DNA from: Acidovorax delafieldii
Lineage (GTDB): Bacteria; Pseudomonadota; Gammaproteobacteria; Burkholderiales; Burkholderiaceae_C
NCBI RefSeq assembly: GCF_007993815.1
Contig: NZ_VJWE01000014.1
Coordinates: 358,995 to 422,994, forward strand
Length of the DNA: 64,000 bases
Reading direction: 5' to 3'
Part shown: positions 34,259 through 44,008 of the stretch, piece after piece
How positions within the stretch are numbered: position 1 is the stretch's first letter
How the letters are laid out: every line of letters begins with the position of its first letter
Made by a program: the position numbers and the translations under genes
The notes under the pieces: generated by a model
Told to the model about the DNA's origin: nothing
Database searches by the model: none
Seen by the model: only the letters and a program-made list of their open reading frames with translations

Positions 34259-35443
34259 ATGAAGACCCCGAATGCAAATGCATGGCCCGCCGACCAGGGG
34301 CTGCCCCTGGCGCGCCGCCGCAGCCTGGTCCTTGCGCTGGCCGGTAGCGCGGCCCTGGCTGGCCTGCCCGCCCGCGCACAGCCCGCCGGCGGCGGCAAGG
34401 GAGACATCCTCATCGGCCGCTCGACCGCACTGTCAGGCGGCATGGCGCCGTTTTTGTCGCCCATCCACGAGGGGCAGGAGGCCGCCGTGGAAGACGCCAA
34501 CGCCAAGGGCGGCATCGGTGGCCGCAAGATCCGGCTGGTGTCGCTGGACGATGGTTTTGACGCCCGCCGTGCGCTGGACAACGCCAAGCAGCTGAGCGAA
34601 AAAGACGGCGTGCTGGCACTGTTTGGCGTGGCCGGCACCTCGCAGGTCATGACGCTGCTGCCCTACCTGGCGCAGGCCAAGCTGCCGCTGATCTCCGTGT
34701 ACACCGGCAGCCCCGCCGTCCGCGCGCAGCAGCACCCCTACCTTTTCACCACCCGCGCCAGCTATGCCGACGAACTGGTGAAGATCGTGCGCAACCTGGT
34801 GGCCGTGCAGACCTCGCGCATTGCCGTGGCCTACGAAAACAATGACTTCGGCAAACTGCTGCTGCCCCTGGTCGAAAAGACGGTTGCCGCTGAAGGCGCG
34901 ACGCTGGCGGGGTCGCATGCGCTGGCCTCGTCGGGTGAAGACGCGAACGAAGCCGCCAAGGCCCTGGCCACCCAAAAGCCGCAGGCCGTGCTGCTGGTGG
35001 CGGCAGGCCCGTCGGTAGTGGCCTATGTGCGGGCCAACCGCGCTCACCTGGGCGTGCCCATCTACACCCTGTCGCTGGGTGCAGGCACCGCTGTGCTCAA
35101 GGCGCTGGGCGACGATGCGCGTGGCCTGGCGGTGGCGCGTACGGGCCCCTCGCCCACCAAGCCCACCATTGCGCTCACGCGCGACTTTCAGGCCTCCATG
35201 AAGCGCTACGACAAGCCCGTGGACTACGACCGTTACACCGGCTACATGGACGCGCGCGTGCTCATTGAAGGCCTGCGCGCTGCGGGGCCTGGCGTCACAC
35301 GCACCAGCCTGGTCACGGCCATGGAGGGCCTGGGCAATCTGGACCTGGGCGGCTTCAGCTACCAGTTCAGCGCACAGAACCACCACGGGTCCAACTACGT
35401 GGACATCGCCGTGGTGGGCTCGGGCGGGGTGTATCGGCAGTAG
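34259..35443 (+). CDS. ABC transporter periplasmic binding protein (branched-chain amino acid / LivK type)
   Basis: A 394-residue receptor with a twin-Arg-like leader (LARRRSLVLALAGSAALAG), then the Peripla_BP_6 fold: ILIGRSTALSGG, LVSLDDGFDARRALDNAKQL, AYENNDFGKLLL and GYMDARVLIEGLRAAG. No permease or ATPase gene is adjacent, so it is an orphan receptor, either serving a distant transporter or acting as a sensor. The ligand is unknown. Confidence 0.86.
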   Translation: MKTPNANAWPADQGLPLARRRSLVLALAGSAALAGLPARAQPAGGGKGDILIGRSTALSGGMAPFLSPIHEGQEAAVEDANAKGGIGGRKIRLVSLDDGFDARRALDNAKQLSEKDGVLALFGVAGTSQVMTLLPYLAQAKLPLISVYTGSPAVRAQQHPYLFTTRASYADELVKIVRNLVAVQTSRIAVAYENNDFGKLLLPLVEKTVAAEGATLAGSHALASSGEDANEAAKALATQKPQAVLLVAAGPSVVAYVRANRAHLGVPIYTLSLGAGTAVLKALGDDARGLAVARTGPSPTKPTIALTRDFQASMKRYDKPVDYDRYTGYMDARVLIEGLRAAGPGVTRTSLVTAMEGLGNLDLGGFSYQFSAQNHHGSNYVDIAVVGSGGVYRQ

Positions 35444-35762
35444 ATGCCGCGCCACGATTCGCTGGCGGCTTCGGCGCCAGCGGGCCTGCAGGACATGGCA
35501 CACCGCGTAGGCGTGCCGCAGTGCCCACCACAGCGCCACGCAAAGGCATCACCCTGGCTACCAGGTGCAGCGGACTGCGTCCCACCCGGTAAGTTGTGCC
35601 GCCAGAACAACAAAAACCCGCACCTTGGATACCACAGTGGATGCATTTTTGCGAATAGTTCCCATTTGTATTTAAAATTTTACAAACCCCAGCCAGCCGT
35701 GCGTCCCGTCGGAGGAGCGTTGCCAGCCAGCCTGTCATCGCATTTCCCCCAGGAGCCCTTTC
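35444..35762. other. Intergenic region upstream of the TonB receptor
   Basis: Holds the Fur-like site listed separately and an A/T-rich TATTTAAAATTTTA patch around 35669-35682 that could carry the -10 element. Nothing else is firm. Confidence 0.5.
35650..35675 (+). promoter_or_regulatory. Fur-like operator upstream of the TonB receptor
   Basis: TGCGAATAGTTCCCATTTGT resembles the Fur box halves (GAATA...ATTTG around a TTC centre) as found in beta-proteobacterial siderophore genes. It lies about 90-110 bp before the receptor's ATG. It is degenerate, so moderate confidence only. Confidence 0.5.
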
Positions 35763-37985
35763 ATGCACGCACCCCGCAGACACCTTGTCTGTGCCCTCCA
35801 CCCTCTGGCGGTGGCCGCCTTCCTCGCAGCCAACATGATGGGCACCGCCAGTGCCCAGACCGCCGCCGAGTCACCAGCGCCCGCCGCCGAACCCTCCCTC
35901 TCGGGCACAGCCAACACCGACCAGGTCGTGGAGCCCAAGGCACTGGACAGCGTCACCGTGTCGGGTGCGCGCGAGAGCGCATCCACCCGCCTCCAGCTCA
36001 CGCCGCGTGAAACGCCGCAGTCCGTCAGCACGGTGACGCGCGCGCAGATCGAGCGCCAGTCGCTCACCAGCATCGACAGCGTGCTGCGCAACGTGAACGG
36101 CATCGCCGTGAGCTTCTATGACACGCAGCGCCCGCTGTACTACGCGCGCGGCTTCCAGATCACCGATTTCCAGACCGACGGCCTGCCCAGCTACAGCAGC
36201 AGCACCAACCAGGAGTTCGACACCGCGCTGTACGAGCGCATCGACATCGTGCGCGGCGCCAACGGCATCCAGACCGGTGTGGGCGTGCCGTCGGCCACCA
36301 TCAACATGATCCGCAAGCGCCCGCAGCGCGAGTTCGCAGCGTCTGTCGCGCTCACCGCCGGGTCGTGGAACCTGTACCGGGGCGAGCTGGACATCAACGC
36401 ACCGCTCAACAGCGACGGCAGCGTGCGCAGCCGCCTGGTCGTGGCCCCGCAGAAGAAAGAGAGCTTCCGCGACCGCTACTCCGAAGACAAGACCGCCCTG
36501 CTCGCCGCGGTGGAGGCCGACATCGGCACCGCCACCGTGGTGTCATTGGGCTACCAGCGCCAGTCCAACGACCCCAAGGCGCCGATCTGGGGCACCATCC
36601 CGCGCTTTGCCACCACGGGCGCGCCCATCGACCTGCCGATCTCCACCAGCTTCTCGCCGCCCTGGACGCGCTGGGAGCGCACCTCGGGCACGCTCTATGC
36701 CACGCTGGACCACCAGATCAACGACGACTGGAGCCTGAAGGCCGCGCTGAACCACACCGAGGGCGACACCTTCCGCCTGAGCACCTACGGCTATGGCGCC
36801 ACCACCAGCCAGGCCCCCTTCATCAACCCGGCCACCGGCGCGGGCACCACGCTGTATGCCGCCGTGAGCGGCAGCAGCGAAAAGCAGGACACGGTAGACG
36901 CCTACCTGTCGGGCAAGTTCGAGCTGGGTGGCCGCAAGCACGACCTGGTGGTGGGCATGAGCTCCACCCGCACTGCCACGCGCACCGATGGCTACACGTC
37001 CGTGGCGGGCTGGAGCTATGTGATCCCCAACATCTACACCTGGGACGGCAACGCACCTGCGCCCACGTACTCCAAGACCGGCGCATGGCGCACGCAGATC
37101 ACGCAGCAGACGGGCTTGTTCGCCTCGGCACGCTGGCGCCTGGCCGACCCGCTGTCGGTGCTCACCGGCCTGCGCCTGACCGACTGGCACCGCCACTCCG
37201 ACACCTATGGCACCACCGGCAGCTATGCAGGCCGCTCGGCCATCCAGGACGAGAACCGCAAGGTCACGCCCTTCATCGGCGCGGTGTACGACATCACGCC
37301 CACCCTCTCGGCCTACGCCAGCTACGCGCGCATCTTCAACCCGCAGAACTACAAGGACCGCAACAACAATCCGCTGTCGCCCGTCATCGGCAGCAATGCC
37401 GAGGCCGGCCTCAAGGCCGAGCTGTTCGAGCGCCGCATCCAGGCGCACTTTGCGGTGTTCCAGACCAAGCAGGACAACTTCGGCGTGCGCGACAGCGCCA
37501 TCACCACCCCGCTGCCTGACGGCAGCCTGCCCTACGTGGCCGTGAACGGCACGAAGTCCACCGGCTTCGAGCTGGAGTTCGCAGGCATGGCCACCCGGCA
37601 GTGGCGTGTGAGCGCGGGCCTGACCCGCGCCAAGGTCACGCGTGCCCCGACCGACCTGATCTACGCCAACATGCCCGACTACCTGCTGCAACTGGGCACG
37701 GACTACCAGCTCTCGGGCGCGCTGGCGCCGCTGTCGGTGGGCGGCAACCTGACCTGGCAAAGCGCCATCGAGGGCTTCAACATCCCGCACCCCAGCGGCA
37801 CGGTGACGGTGAAGCAGTCGCCCCAGGCCATCCTCAACCTGCGCGCGTCCTGGCAGTTCAACCCCAAGGTCAGCGCGACGGTGGCCGTGAACAACGTGAC
37901 CAACCAGAAGTACTGGGCCAACCTGGACTACGGCAACTATGCGGACCCCCGCAACCTGAGCGTGACGCTGCGCGCGGCGTTCTGA
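35763..37985 (+). CDS. TonB-dependent siderophore receptor
   Basis: A 740-residue outer-membrane receptor. A signal peptide is followed by a plug domain (about 60-175: TPRETPQSVSTVTRAQIE, VNGIAVSFYDTQRPLYYARG, IDIVRGANGIQTG) and a 22-strand barrel ending in Phe (LRAAF). It is of the FhuE/FpvA siderophore class. It has no N-terminal STN domain, so it should not signal through a FecR/FecI pair. No siderophore synthesis or inner-membrane uptake genes are next to it, pointing to use of foreign siderophores. Iron control through the Fur-like site is likely. Confidence 0.92.
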   Translation: MHAPRRHLVCALHPLAVAAFLAANMMGTASAQTAAESPAPAAEPSLSGTANTDQVVEPKALDSVTVSGARESASTRLQLTPRETPQSVSTVTRAQIERQSLTSIDSVLRNVNGIAVSFYDTQRPLYYARGFQITDFQTDGLPSYSSSTNQEFDTALYERIDIVRGANGIQTGVGVPSATINMIRKRPQREFAASVALTAGSWNLYRGELDINAPLNSDGSVRSRLVVAPQKKESFRDRYSEDKTALLAAVEADIGTATVVSLGYQRQSNDPKAPIWGTIPRFATTGAPIDLPISTSFSPPWTRWERTSGTLYATLDHQINDDWSLKAALNHTEGDTFRLSTYGYGATTSQAPFINPATGAGTTLYAAVSGSSEKQDTVDAYLSGKFELGGRKHDLVVGMSSTRTATRTDGYTSVAGWSYVIPNIYTWDGNAPAPTYSKTGAWRTQITQQTGLFASARWRLADPLSVLTGLRLTDWHRHSDTYGTTGSYAGRSAIQDENRKVTPFIGAVYDITPTLSAYASYARIFNPQNYKDRNNNPLSPVIGSNAEAGLKAELFERRIQAHFAVFQTKQDNFGVRDSAITTPLPDGSLPYVAVNGTKSTGFELEFAGMATRQWRVSAGLTRAKVTRAPTDLIYANMPDYLLQLGTDYQLSGALAPLSVGGNLTWQSAIEGFNIPHPSGTVTVKQSPQAILNLRASWQFNPKVSATVAVNNVTNQKYWANLDYGNYADPRNLSVTLRAAF

Positions 37986-38117
37986 CCGGCCTACCCGCAA
38001 CACAAGAGGGAGCGAGGGGGCGACCGGGGCTTGCGCCGCAGCGGCATCGCGCCGTGCGAAGCAGGCCCCGGACCAGCCGGGGGACAATCACACCTTTGTC
38101 CCTTTTGATGCCTTCCC

Positions 38118-39365
38118 GTGTCCCTCCCATTTTTTGACGCCATCATCATCGGCGCCGGCGCTGCCGGCCTGTTCTGCGCGGGCCAGGCGGGCCAGCGGGA
38201 CCTGAAGGTCTTGCTCATCGACCATGCCGACAAGGTGGCCGAAAAGATCCGCATCTCGGGCGGCGGGCGCTGCAACTTCACCAACCGCGACCTGGACCCG
38301 GCCGCACCGCACAAACACTTTGTGGGGCAGAACCCGCAGTTCTGCCGCTCGGCGCTGTCGCGCTACACGCCCGCCGACTTCATCGCGCTGGTGCAAAAGC
38401 ACGGCATCCCGTTTCATGAAAAGCACAAGGGCCAGCTGTTTGCCGACCGCTCGGCCGAGGACATCATTGCCATGCTGCTGGCCGAGTGCGAGGCGGGTGG
38501 CGTGACCCGCTGGCAGCCCTGTAGCGTCAAAAAAATAGACTTTTTGGCATCAAGCGCTAGTGAATCATGCCCGGGCAGCTATCAAATTGATACCGATCGT
38601 GGGCCGGTGTCGGCGGGTGCGCTGGTCATTGCCACCGGCGGCTTGTCCATCCCCAAGATCGGCGCCACCGACTTTGGCTACCGGCTCGCGCAGCAGTTCA
38701 GCATCCCGCTCATCGAGCGCAAGCCGGGCCTGGTGCCGCTGACCTTTGACGGCGCGGGCTGGGCGCCGTATGCGCAGCTGGCGGGGCTGGCGCTGCCGGT
38801 GCAGATCAGCACAGGGGCCAAGAAAACTCGCATGGCGTTTGACGAAGACCTGCTGTTCACCCACCGGGGCCTGTCGGGCCCGGCGGTGCTGCAGATCTCC
38901 AGCTACTGGCAGGAGGGCACGCCCCTGGCCATCAACCTGGCGCCCACGGTGGACCTGCCCGCCGCGTTGTCGCAGGGCAAGGCCCGCTCGCGCAAGCTGG
39001 TTGCCAACGAGCTGGCCACCTTGGTGCCCAGCCGCCTGGCCGACGCCTGGGCCAGCCGCGAGGCCGACTGGCAGCGCCCCATCAACGAGGCCAGCGACAA
39101 GGCCCTGGCGCGCCTGGCGGAGCAGCTGGCGCGCTGGGAGCTGACGCCCACGGGCACCGAGGGCTACAAAAAAGCCGAGGTAACGCTGGGCGGCGTGGAC
39201 ACGCGCGTGCTGTCGCAGCAGACCATGGAGTGCAAGACGCAGCCCGGCCTGTACTTCATTGGCGAGGTGGTGGACGTGACAGGCTGGCTGGGCGGCTACA
39301 ACTTTCAGTGGGCTTGGGCCAGCGCGCATGCCTGTGCGCAGGCGCTGGCAGCAACACCCCCCTGA
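38118..39365 (+). CDS. HI0933/BaiN-family FAD-dependent oxidoreductase
   Basis: A 415-residue flavoprotein with the N-terminal FAD motif IIIGAGAAGLFCAGQAG, ISGGGRCNFTN, and the C-terminal YFIGEVVDVTGWLGGYNFQWA typical of the HI0933 family. The reaction is unproven for most members. Translation starts at GTG 38118; no in-frame ATG precedes it and no good ribosome site is visible. An ATAGC-GCGC repeat is embedded in frame near residues 138-158, where the protein is likely to carry a non-family insert. Confidence 0.88.
   Translation: MSLPFFDAIIIGAGAAGLFCAGQAGQRDLKVLLIDHADKVAEKIRISGGGRCNFTNRDLDPAAPHKHFVGQNPQFCRSALSRYTPADFIALVQKHGIPFHEKHKGQLFADRSAEDIIAMLLAECEAGGVTRWQPCSVKKIDFLASSASESCPGSYQIDTDRGPVSAGALVIATGGLSIPKIGATDFGYRLAQQFSIPLIERKPGLVPLTFDGAGWAPYAQLAGLALPVQISTGAKKTRMAFDEDLLFTHRGLSGPAVLQISSYWQEGTPLAINLAPTVDLPAALSQGKARSRKLVANELATLVPSRLADAWASREADWQRPINEASDKALARLAEQLARWELTPTGTEGYKKAEVTLGGVDTRVLSQQTMECKTQPGLYFIGEVVDVTGWLGGYNFQWAWASAHACAQALAATPP
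38529..38592. repeat. ATAGC-GCGC repeat, copy e, inside the HI0933-family gene
   Basis: AAAAAAATAGACTTTTTGGC, then CAAGCGCTAGTGAATC and GGCAGCTATCAAATTGATA. It is much richer in A/T than the flanking codons and keeps the reading frame. It is the clearest coding-region copy of the repeat family. Confidence 0.65.
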
Positions 39366-39485
39366 GGCCCTACGGGCCTTCTCCCCGCTCTCGCTACGCT
39401 ACGCTGCGCGGGCAGGGGGACGACGCCCTCGCTGCAGGGCGGCCCTTGCCCGGCGTCCCGCGCGTGCGCGGCGCCCGTTTGACCG

Positions 39486-42400
39486 CTACGCTGCCGCCGC
39501 CTCTCGCGTCAACAATCCGCAATGCTGTCGGGCCCAGGCCTCCAGCTCCGGCACCGGCAGCGGGCGGCTGAAGTGGTAGCCCTGCAGCTCCTCGCAATCC
39601 AGTGCACTCAGCACCTGGGCTGTGGCCAGGTCTTCCACGCCCTCGGCCACGATGCGCAGCCCCAGCGTGTGGCCCAGCGCGATGATGGCGCGGGTGATGG
39701 CCATGTCGGCCGGGTTGGCCAGCATGTCGCGCACAAAGGACTTGTCCACCTTGAGGCGGTCGATGTCAAAGCGCTTGAGGTAGGCCAGGCTGGAATACCC
39801 GGTGCCAAAGTCGTCGATGGACAGTTGCACACCCAGCGCCTTGAGCGCCGCCAGTTGCTGCTCGGCCGCATGGGCGTTGTCCATGAGCTGGGACTCGGTG
39901 ATCTCCAGCTCCAGCCGGTGCGCCGGCATGCCGGTGCGCAGCAGCAGGGCCTCGATGTCGGTGACCAGCGCGGGGTCGGACATCTGCGCGGCCGAGAGGT
40001 TGACCGAGATCGACACCCGGGCCAGCGGGTGTGGCATCAAGGCATCGCCAGGGCCCGCCTCCAGCGCCAGCTGTTGCCAGCGCACCCACTGCTCGCAGGC
40101 TTGCTGCAACACCCAGCTGCCAATGGCGCGGATCATGCCGGTCTCTTCGGCGATGGGGATGAACTCGCTGGGAGGGATGGAGCCCAGCACCGGGCTGGTC
40201 CAGCGCAGCAGCGCCTCCACGCCCAGCAGCTGGGTGCCCTGGGCGCTCAAGCGGGGCTGGTAGTGCAGGCTCAGCTCGTGGCGCTCCAGCGCGCGGCGCA
40301 GCTGCTGCTCCATGGTCTGGCGGGCCACCGCACGCTGGTCGGTCTCCATGGAATAGAACAGCGCCATGTCACGGCCGGTGGTTTTGGCCTCGTACATGGC
40401 GGCGTCGGCGCGGCGCATGAGTTCGTCAATGTCGCTGCCATCCTCGGGGTACACGGCGATGCCCACGCTGCAGGACACATTGAGTTCATGCCCCTCCACC
40501 GGGTGGCTCTGGCGGATGAGCGGGATCAGCCGCCGCTCCACCAGCTGCTGCACATCCTCGCGCCCGGCCACGTCGCGCATCACCACCACAAACTCGTCGC
40601 CGCCCAGGCGGCTCACGGTGTCGCGGCTGCGCACGGCCTGCGTAAGGCGTGCGGCCACCGAGCGCAGCAGGCCATCGCCAATGTGGTGGCCCAGCGTGTC
40701 GTTGATGGCCTTGAAGCGGTCCAGGTCGATGAACAGCACCGCCACCTTCTCACCCGTGATCGGCGCCTGTGCCAGCGCCATCTGCAGGCGCTGCACACAC
40801 AGCGATCGGTTGGGCAGCTCAGTGAGCACATCGTGGTGCGCCAGGAACTGGATGCGCTCCTCGTTGAGCTTGCGGTCGGTGATGTCGATGGCAATGCCGA
40901 TGTGGTTGGCCACCGCACCGCCCTTGCCCTCACGCACGGCCGACACCATGAGCCAGGCTGGGTAGGTCTCGCCCGAGCGGCGGCGAAACCGCACCTCGCC
41001 CTGCCACGACTCCTTGTCGAGCATGGTGCGCTGGATCTGCACCGACAGCGGCTCGGCGCCCGCCTCTTCCAGCAGAAAGCCCAGGTCTTCGCCAATGACC
41101 TCGTAGAAGTCGTAGTGCGTGCTGCGGCAGAACGCCTTGTTCACGCTGATGATCTGCTGCTCGGCGTTCATGATGATGATGCCCTCGGACGAGGCCTCGA
41201 ACACCTTGGCCCAGAGCTCCAGGCGCTGCTCCATCACCTTGAGCACGTTGATGGGCGTGAAAGCCGTGAGCACCGAGTCGCGCCCCTGGAACTGCAGGCG
41301 CCGCGCCGACAGCACGGCCCACGAAGGCTCGGGGCTGCCCTTCCAGCGCACTTCAAATTCATCGACCGAGCCCTGGTCGGCCAGGCGCTGAAAGAAGCGC
41401 GCGCGCACGCCGGGCTCCAGCCCCACGGCCCAGGGGTCGGTCTTGCGGCCCCCCAGCCAGTGGGCTGCGGGTGCGTTGGAGTGCAGCACCTCGTGCTCGG
41501 GAATCGACGTGACCACCATGGGGATGGGGAAGGCCTCCACCAGTTCACGCTGCGCCTCGGCCGCACGGGCGCTGGCGGCCAGCTCTTGCTGCAGCACGCG
41601 GTCGCGGTCGAGTTGGGACAGCATCTCATTGAACGCGGTAACCAGGCGGCCGATCTCGTCGCGGCTGGCCCAGTGCGCACGCAGCGTGTGGTCACCGCTC
41701 TTGCGCACCTCGTCGGCCACACGCGCCAGCTGCTGCAGCGGCTTGGCGATCTGGCGCGCGACCAGGGTGACGAGCGAAAGGATGCAGCCCAGCAGCACCA
41801 GCGCCGTGCCCAGGTGCAACCACATGCGGGCAAACAGGCTGTCGGCGCGCTGGTTCAGCAAACGCTCCAGGTCCACAATGCCCACCGACCAGGCATCGCG
41901 CAGCGCGCCCAGCACCTGTGCCTCCTGCACGCCCACTTGTGCCACCGTCAGGCGCGACTCGCCCGACGCAATGCCCTGCAGCAAGGCCTGAAAGCCCTCC
42001 TGCGCCGCCTTGAGCGCCTCGCGCTGGCGCACCAGCGCGGCCCGCATCTCGGGCGAGCCTGCAATGAAGGCCTGGTTGTAGTCCGACTCGATGCCCAGCA
42101 TCACCGCATCCAGCCGCCCCACCAGCGTCAGCAGCTCGGACGACCACTGCGGCCCGCGCCGCGATGGCGCCGCGTTCAAAAAGCTGACGGTGTCATGCAC
42201 CGCCTGCAGCAGCTCGGGAAACCGCAGCACCACCAGCGACATCACGTAGTAGCTGTCCAGGTCCGGGTCCAGGATCAGGTTGGACTGGTTGCCCACCGTG
42301 GTGAGCAACTCACGCCCCTCGCGCAGCAGCTGGCTGCGCAGCCGGGTGAGCGTCTGCGGATCAGCAGCTGGAGCGCCCCCTTGGGGCTGGCCCGTCAGCT

Positions 42401-42737
42401 GCTGCAGCGCCACGCCAAACCGCTGCCCCACATCGGCCGTGTGCAGTTGTTCGTCGTGGGCTGCCCGTACGGCGTCCAGGCGGGTCAGCACGTCGGCCAC
42501 CAGCGGAGGCTGCTGCGAAGCATCCAGGAACTGCCCCATCAGCCCATCGCGCACCACGGCCGCGTAGGTAGTGCCCACCACCTCCTTGCGCGTGAAATCA
42601 ATCGCCAGGTATTTTTCGTGGATCAGGATGCTGGAGACGTAGATCACCGCCGTCAGGTCCAGCAGATAGATGAGCATGAGCTTGCGGCCCACACTGAGCC
42701 GGCCCAGCCAACCCGATACGCGGTGCATGAATGCCAT
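39486..42737 (-). CDS. Membrane-bound GGDEF/EAL protein with HAMP and PAS domains
   Basis: A 1,083-residue c-di-GMP enzyme. A membrane helix near residues 15-35, a periplasmic sensor of about 280 residues, a second helix ([20 protein letters not shown]), HAMP, two PAS segments (the second with [20 protein letters not shown]), a GGDEF domain ([11 protein letters not shown]) and an EAL domain (GVEALLRW) follow in order. Both catalytic motifs are intact, and an RSRD inhibitory site precedes GGDEF by five residues. Net activity cannot be predicted. The start at 42737 (MAFMHRVSG) is chosen because the upstream 72 codons are not membrane-like. The rpsU promoter lies upstream in the opposite direction. 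Confidence 0.9.
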   Translation of the reverse strand: MAFMHRVSGWLGRLSVGRKLMLIYLLDLTAVIYVSSILIHEKYLAIDFTRKEVVGTTYAAVVRDGLMGQFLDASQQPPLVADVLTRLDAVRAAHDEQLHTADVGQRFGVALQQLTGQPQGGAPAADPQTLTRLRSQLLREGRELLTTVGNQSNLILDPDLDSYYVMSLVVLRFPELLQAVHDTVSFLNAAPSRRGPQWSSELLTLVGRLDAVMLGIESDYNQAFIAGSPEMRAALVRQREALKAAQEGFQALLQGIASGESRLTVAQVGVQEAQVLGALRDAWSVGIVDLERLLNQRADSLFARMWLHLGTALVLLGCILSLVTLVARQIAKPLQQLARVADEVRKSGDHTLRAHWASRDEIGRLVTAFNEMLSQLDRDRVLQQELAASARAAEAQRELVEAFPIPMVVTSIPEHEVLHSNAPAAHWLGGRKTDPWAVGLEPGVRARFFQRLADQGSVDEFEVRWKGSPEPSWAVLSARRLQFQGRDSVLTAFTPINVLKVMEQRLELWAKVFEASSEGIIIMNAEQQIISVNKAFCRSTHYDFYEVIGEDLGFLLEEAGAEPLSVQIQRTMLDKESWQGEVRFRRRSGETYPAWLMVSAVREGKGGAVANHIGIAIDITDRKLNEERIQFLAHHDVLTELPNRSLCVQRLQMALAQAPITGEKVAVLFIDLDRFKAINDTLGHHIGDGLLRSVAARLTQAVRSRDTVSRLGGDEFVVVMRDVAGREDVQQLVERRLIPLIRQSHPVEGHELNVSCSVGIAVYPEDGSDIDELMRRADAAMYEAKTTGRDMALFYSMETDQRAVARQTMEQQLRRALERHELSLHYQPRLSAQGTQLLGVEALLRWTSPVLGSIPPSEFIPIAEETGMIRAIGSWVLQQACEQWVRWQQLALEAGPGDALMPHPLARVSISVNLSAAQMSDPALVTDIEALLLRTGMPAHRLELEITESQLMDNAHAAEQQLAALKALGVQLSIDDFGTGYSSLAYLKRFDIDRLKVDKSFVRDMLANPADMAITRAIIALGHTLGLRIVAEGVEDLATAQVLSALDCEELQGYHFSRPLPVPELEAWARQHCGLLTREAAAA

Positions 42738-42889
42738 GGTGTCTGCGGCGGGGCCGCCCGGGCGGATGGCCAGGGCTCTCCACCGGTGAATAGGAGTGTT
42801 ACAACGTGAAGCAACTTCCGCGCCATTGCGGTGCGGCCCGGCTGTGAGAAGCCCACCGGACGCCCTGTTCGGGGACAGACCGGCAATCC

Positions 42890-42920
42890 TTGCGCTCTGG
42901 GCGTGGATAAAGGCTATAAT
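42890..42920 (+). promoter_or_regulatory. rpsU promoter
   Basis: TATAAT at 42915-42920, a perfect -10, preceded by TTGCGC at 42890-42895 with a long 19-bp spacer. It gives a leader of about 120 nt to rpsU. Confidence 0.68.
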
Positions 42921-43046
42921 CTCCGGCTTTGCTGGCAATGCCCCGTCGGCCAAATACTAGTTACAGACGGGGAAACCGCTTTGTACGGACTTGAGGCCCG
43001 ATCTCCCCAAGCCCCTCTGCAGGCACCATTTGGAAAACATTAGCTA

Positions 43047-43259
43047 ATGACTACGATCCGCGTAAAAGAAAACGAACCCTTTGACGTTGCACTGCGCCGC
43101 TTCAAGCGCACCATTGAAAAGCTCGGCCTGCTGACCGACCTGCGCGCCCGTGAGTTCTACGAAAAGCCCACCGCCGAGCGCAAGCGCAAGAAGGCTGCTG
43201 CCGTGAAGCGTCACTACAAGCGCGTTCGCAGCATGCAACTGCCCAAGAAGCTGTACTAA
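43047..43259 (+). CDS. rpsU: 30S ribosomal protein S21
   Basis: A 70-residue, strongly basic protein ([20 protein letters not shown]) that joins the 30S platform and helps initiation. It begins [20 protein letters not shown], the conserved S21 N-terminus. It is followed by an intrinsic terminator, and by yqeY as in many proteobacteria. Confidence 0.97.
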
Positions 43260-43296
43260 GTACCGCTTTGGCCCCGTCCTGATACGGAGTGCCGAC

Positions 43297-43336
43297 AAAC
43301 CCGCGCTAGGGACGCCAAGCGCGGGTTTTTGTTTTT
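43297..43336 (+). terminator. Intrinsic terminator of rpsU
   Basis: AAACCCGCGC (43297-43306) pairs with GCGCGGGTTT (43319-43328), followed by further T-rich sequence (TTGTTTTT). It abuts stem-loop element B at 43337. Confidence 0.92.
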
Positions 43337-43439
43337 GGGGTTTGCCAAAAGGCTTTCTGGCGTCGTTGCAACGCCTTGCCGTAGCAGCACTACTGTCTGC
43401 GGCGTTGACGCCTAGCCAGAAAGCCTTTTGGCAAACCCC
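43337..43439. repeat. Structured stem-loop element B (25-bp perfect arms)
   Basis: Outer arms 43337-43361 and 43415-43439 are perfectly complementary over 25 bp. On the minus strand the interior reads TAGGCGT, CAACGCC, GCAGACAGTA, a 7-base spacer, TACGGCAA, GGCGTTG, CAACGAC. The unpaired segments equal those of element A (28881-28980), while both stem sequences are different yet self-complementary. It lies in the rpsU-yqeY gap. Confidence 0.88.
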
Positions 43440-43472
43440 TGTTCTTGTCTAAAACCAACCAAGGAAGCCGCC

Positions 43473-43919
43473 ATGAGCCTCAAGGACCAGATCACCGAAG
43501 ACATGAAAACCGCCATGCGCGCCAAGGACAGCGAGCGCCTGGGCACCATCCGCCTGCTGCAGGCCGCGATGAAGCAAAAGGAAGTGGACGAGCGCATCGT
43601 GCTGGACGACGCGGCCGTGGTCGCCATCGTGGACAAGCTCATCAAGCAGCGCAAGGACTCGATCACCGCCTTTGAGGGCGCAGGCCGCCAGGACCTGGCC
43701 GACAAGGAAAAGGCCGAGATGGCTGTGCTGCAGGCCTACCTGCCCGAGCGCATGTCGGCAGAAGAAACGCTGGCTGCCGTGAAGGCCATCGTGGCCGAAA
43801 TCGGCGCATCGGGCCCTGGCGACATGGGCAAGGTCATGGGCGTGGTCAAGACCCGCCTCGCGGGCAAGGCCGATATGGGCCAGGTGTCGGCTGCCGTGAA
43901 AGCGGCACTGGCGGGCTGA
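43473..43919 (+). CDS. yqeY: GatB/YqeY-domain protein
   Basis: A 148-residue protein, all YqeY domain (MSLKDQITEDMKTAMRAKDS, LPERMSAEETLAAVKAIVAE). It resembles the C-terminal tRNA-contacting domain of the amidotransferase subunit GatB; the free-standing form has no settled role. The start at 43473 follows AAGGAAGCCGCC. It follows rpsU in a conserved order. Confidence 0.93.
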   Translation: MSLKDQITEDMKTAMRAKDSERLGTIRLLQAAMKQKEVDERIVLDDAAVVAIVDKLIKQRKDSITAFEGAGRQDLADKEKAEMAVLQAYLPERMSAEETLAAVKAIVAEIGASGPGDMGKVMGVVKTRLAGKADMGQVSAAVKAALAG

Positions 43920-43957
43920 TCGCCCCTGCGGTCGTGCCCACGGTACGACCGGTATCT

Positions 43958-44006
43958 TTTTGATAGCTGCGAGCGCTTGTAAGACGTGCGCTAGCAGCTA
44001 TTTTTG
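43958..44006. terminator. ATAGC-GCGC repeat, copy f, acting as bidirectional terminator
   Basis: ATAGCTGCGAGCGC (43963-43976) pairs at 13 of 14 positions with GCGCTAGCAGCTAT (43988-44001). TTTTT precedes and TTTTTG follows, and A-runs appear on the opposite strand only partly. It is the best-formed copy of the repeat and lies between the converging yqeY and LysR genes. Confidence 0.7.
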
Positions 44007-44008
44007 CG

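Noticed and set aside
35444..35762. Cobalamin or other riboswitch in front of the TonB receptor
   Set aside because: No recognisable B12-box or other aptamer core; the only plausible control element is the Fur-like site.
35444..36010. 188-codon frame overlapping the start of the TonB receptor
   Set aside because: Overlaps the receptor signal peptide and plug coding region in another frame, with no protein-like features.
39522..42809. 1,095-codon open frame antisense to the GGDEF/EAL gene
   Set aside because: It has no recognisable domain or credible start and is rich in His, Gln, Arg and Leu. The minus strand encodes clear HAMP, PAS, GGDEF and EAL domains.
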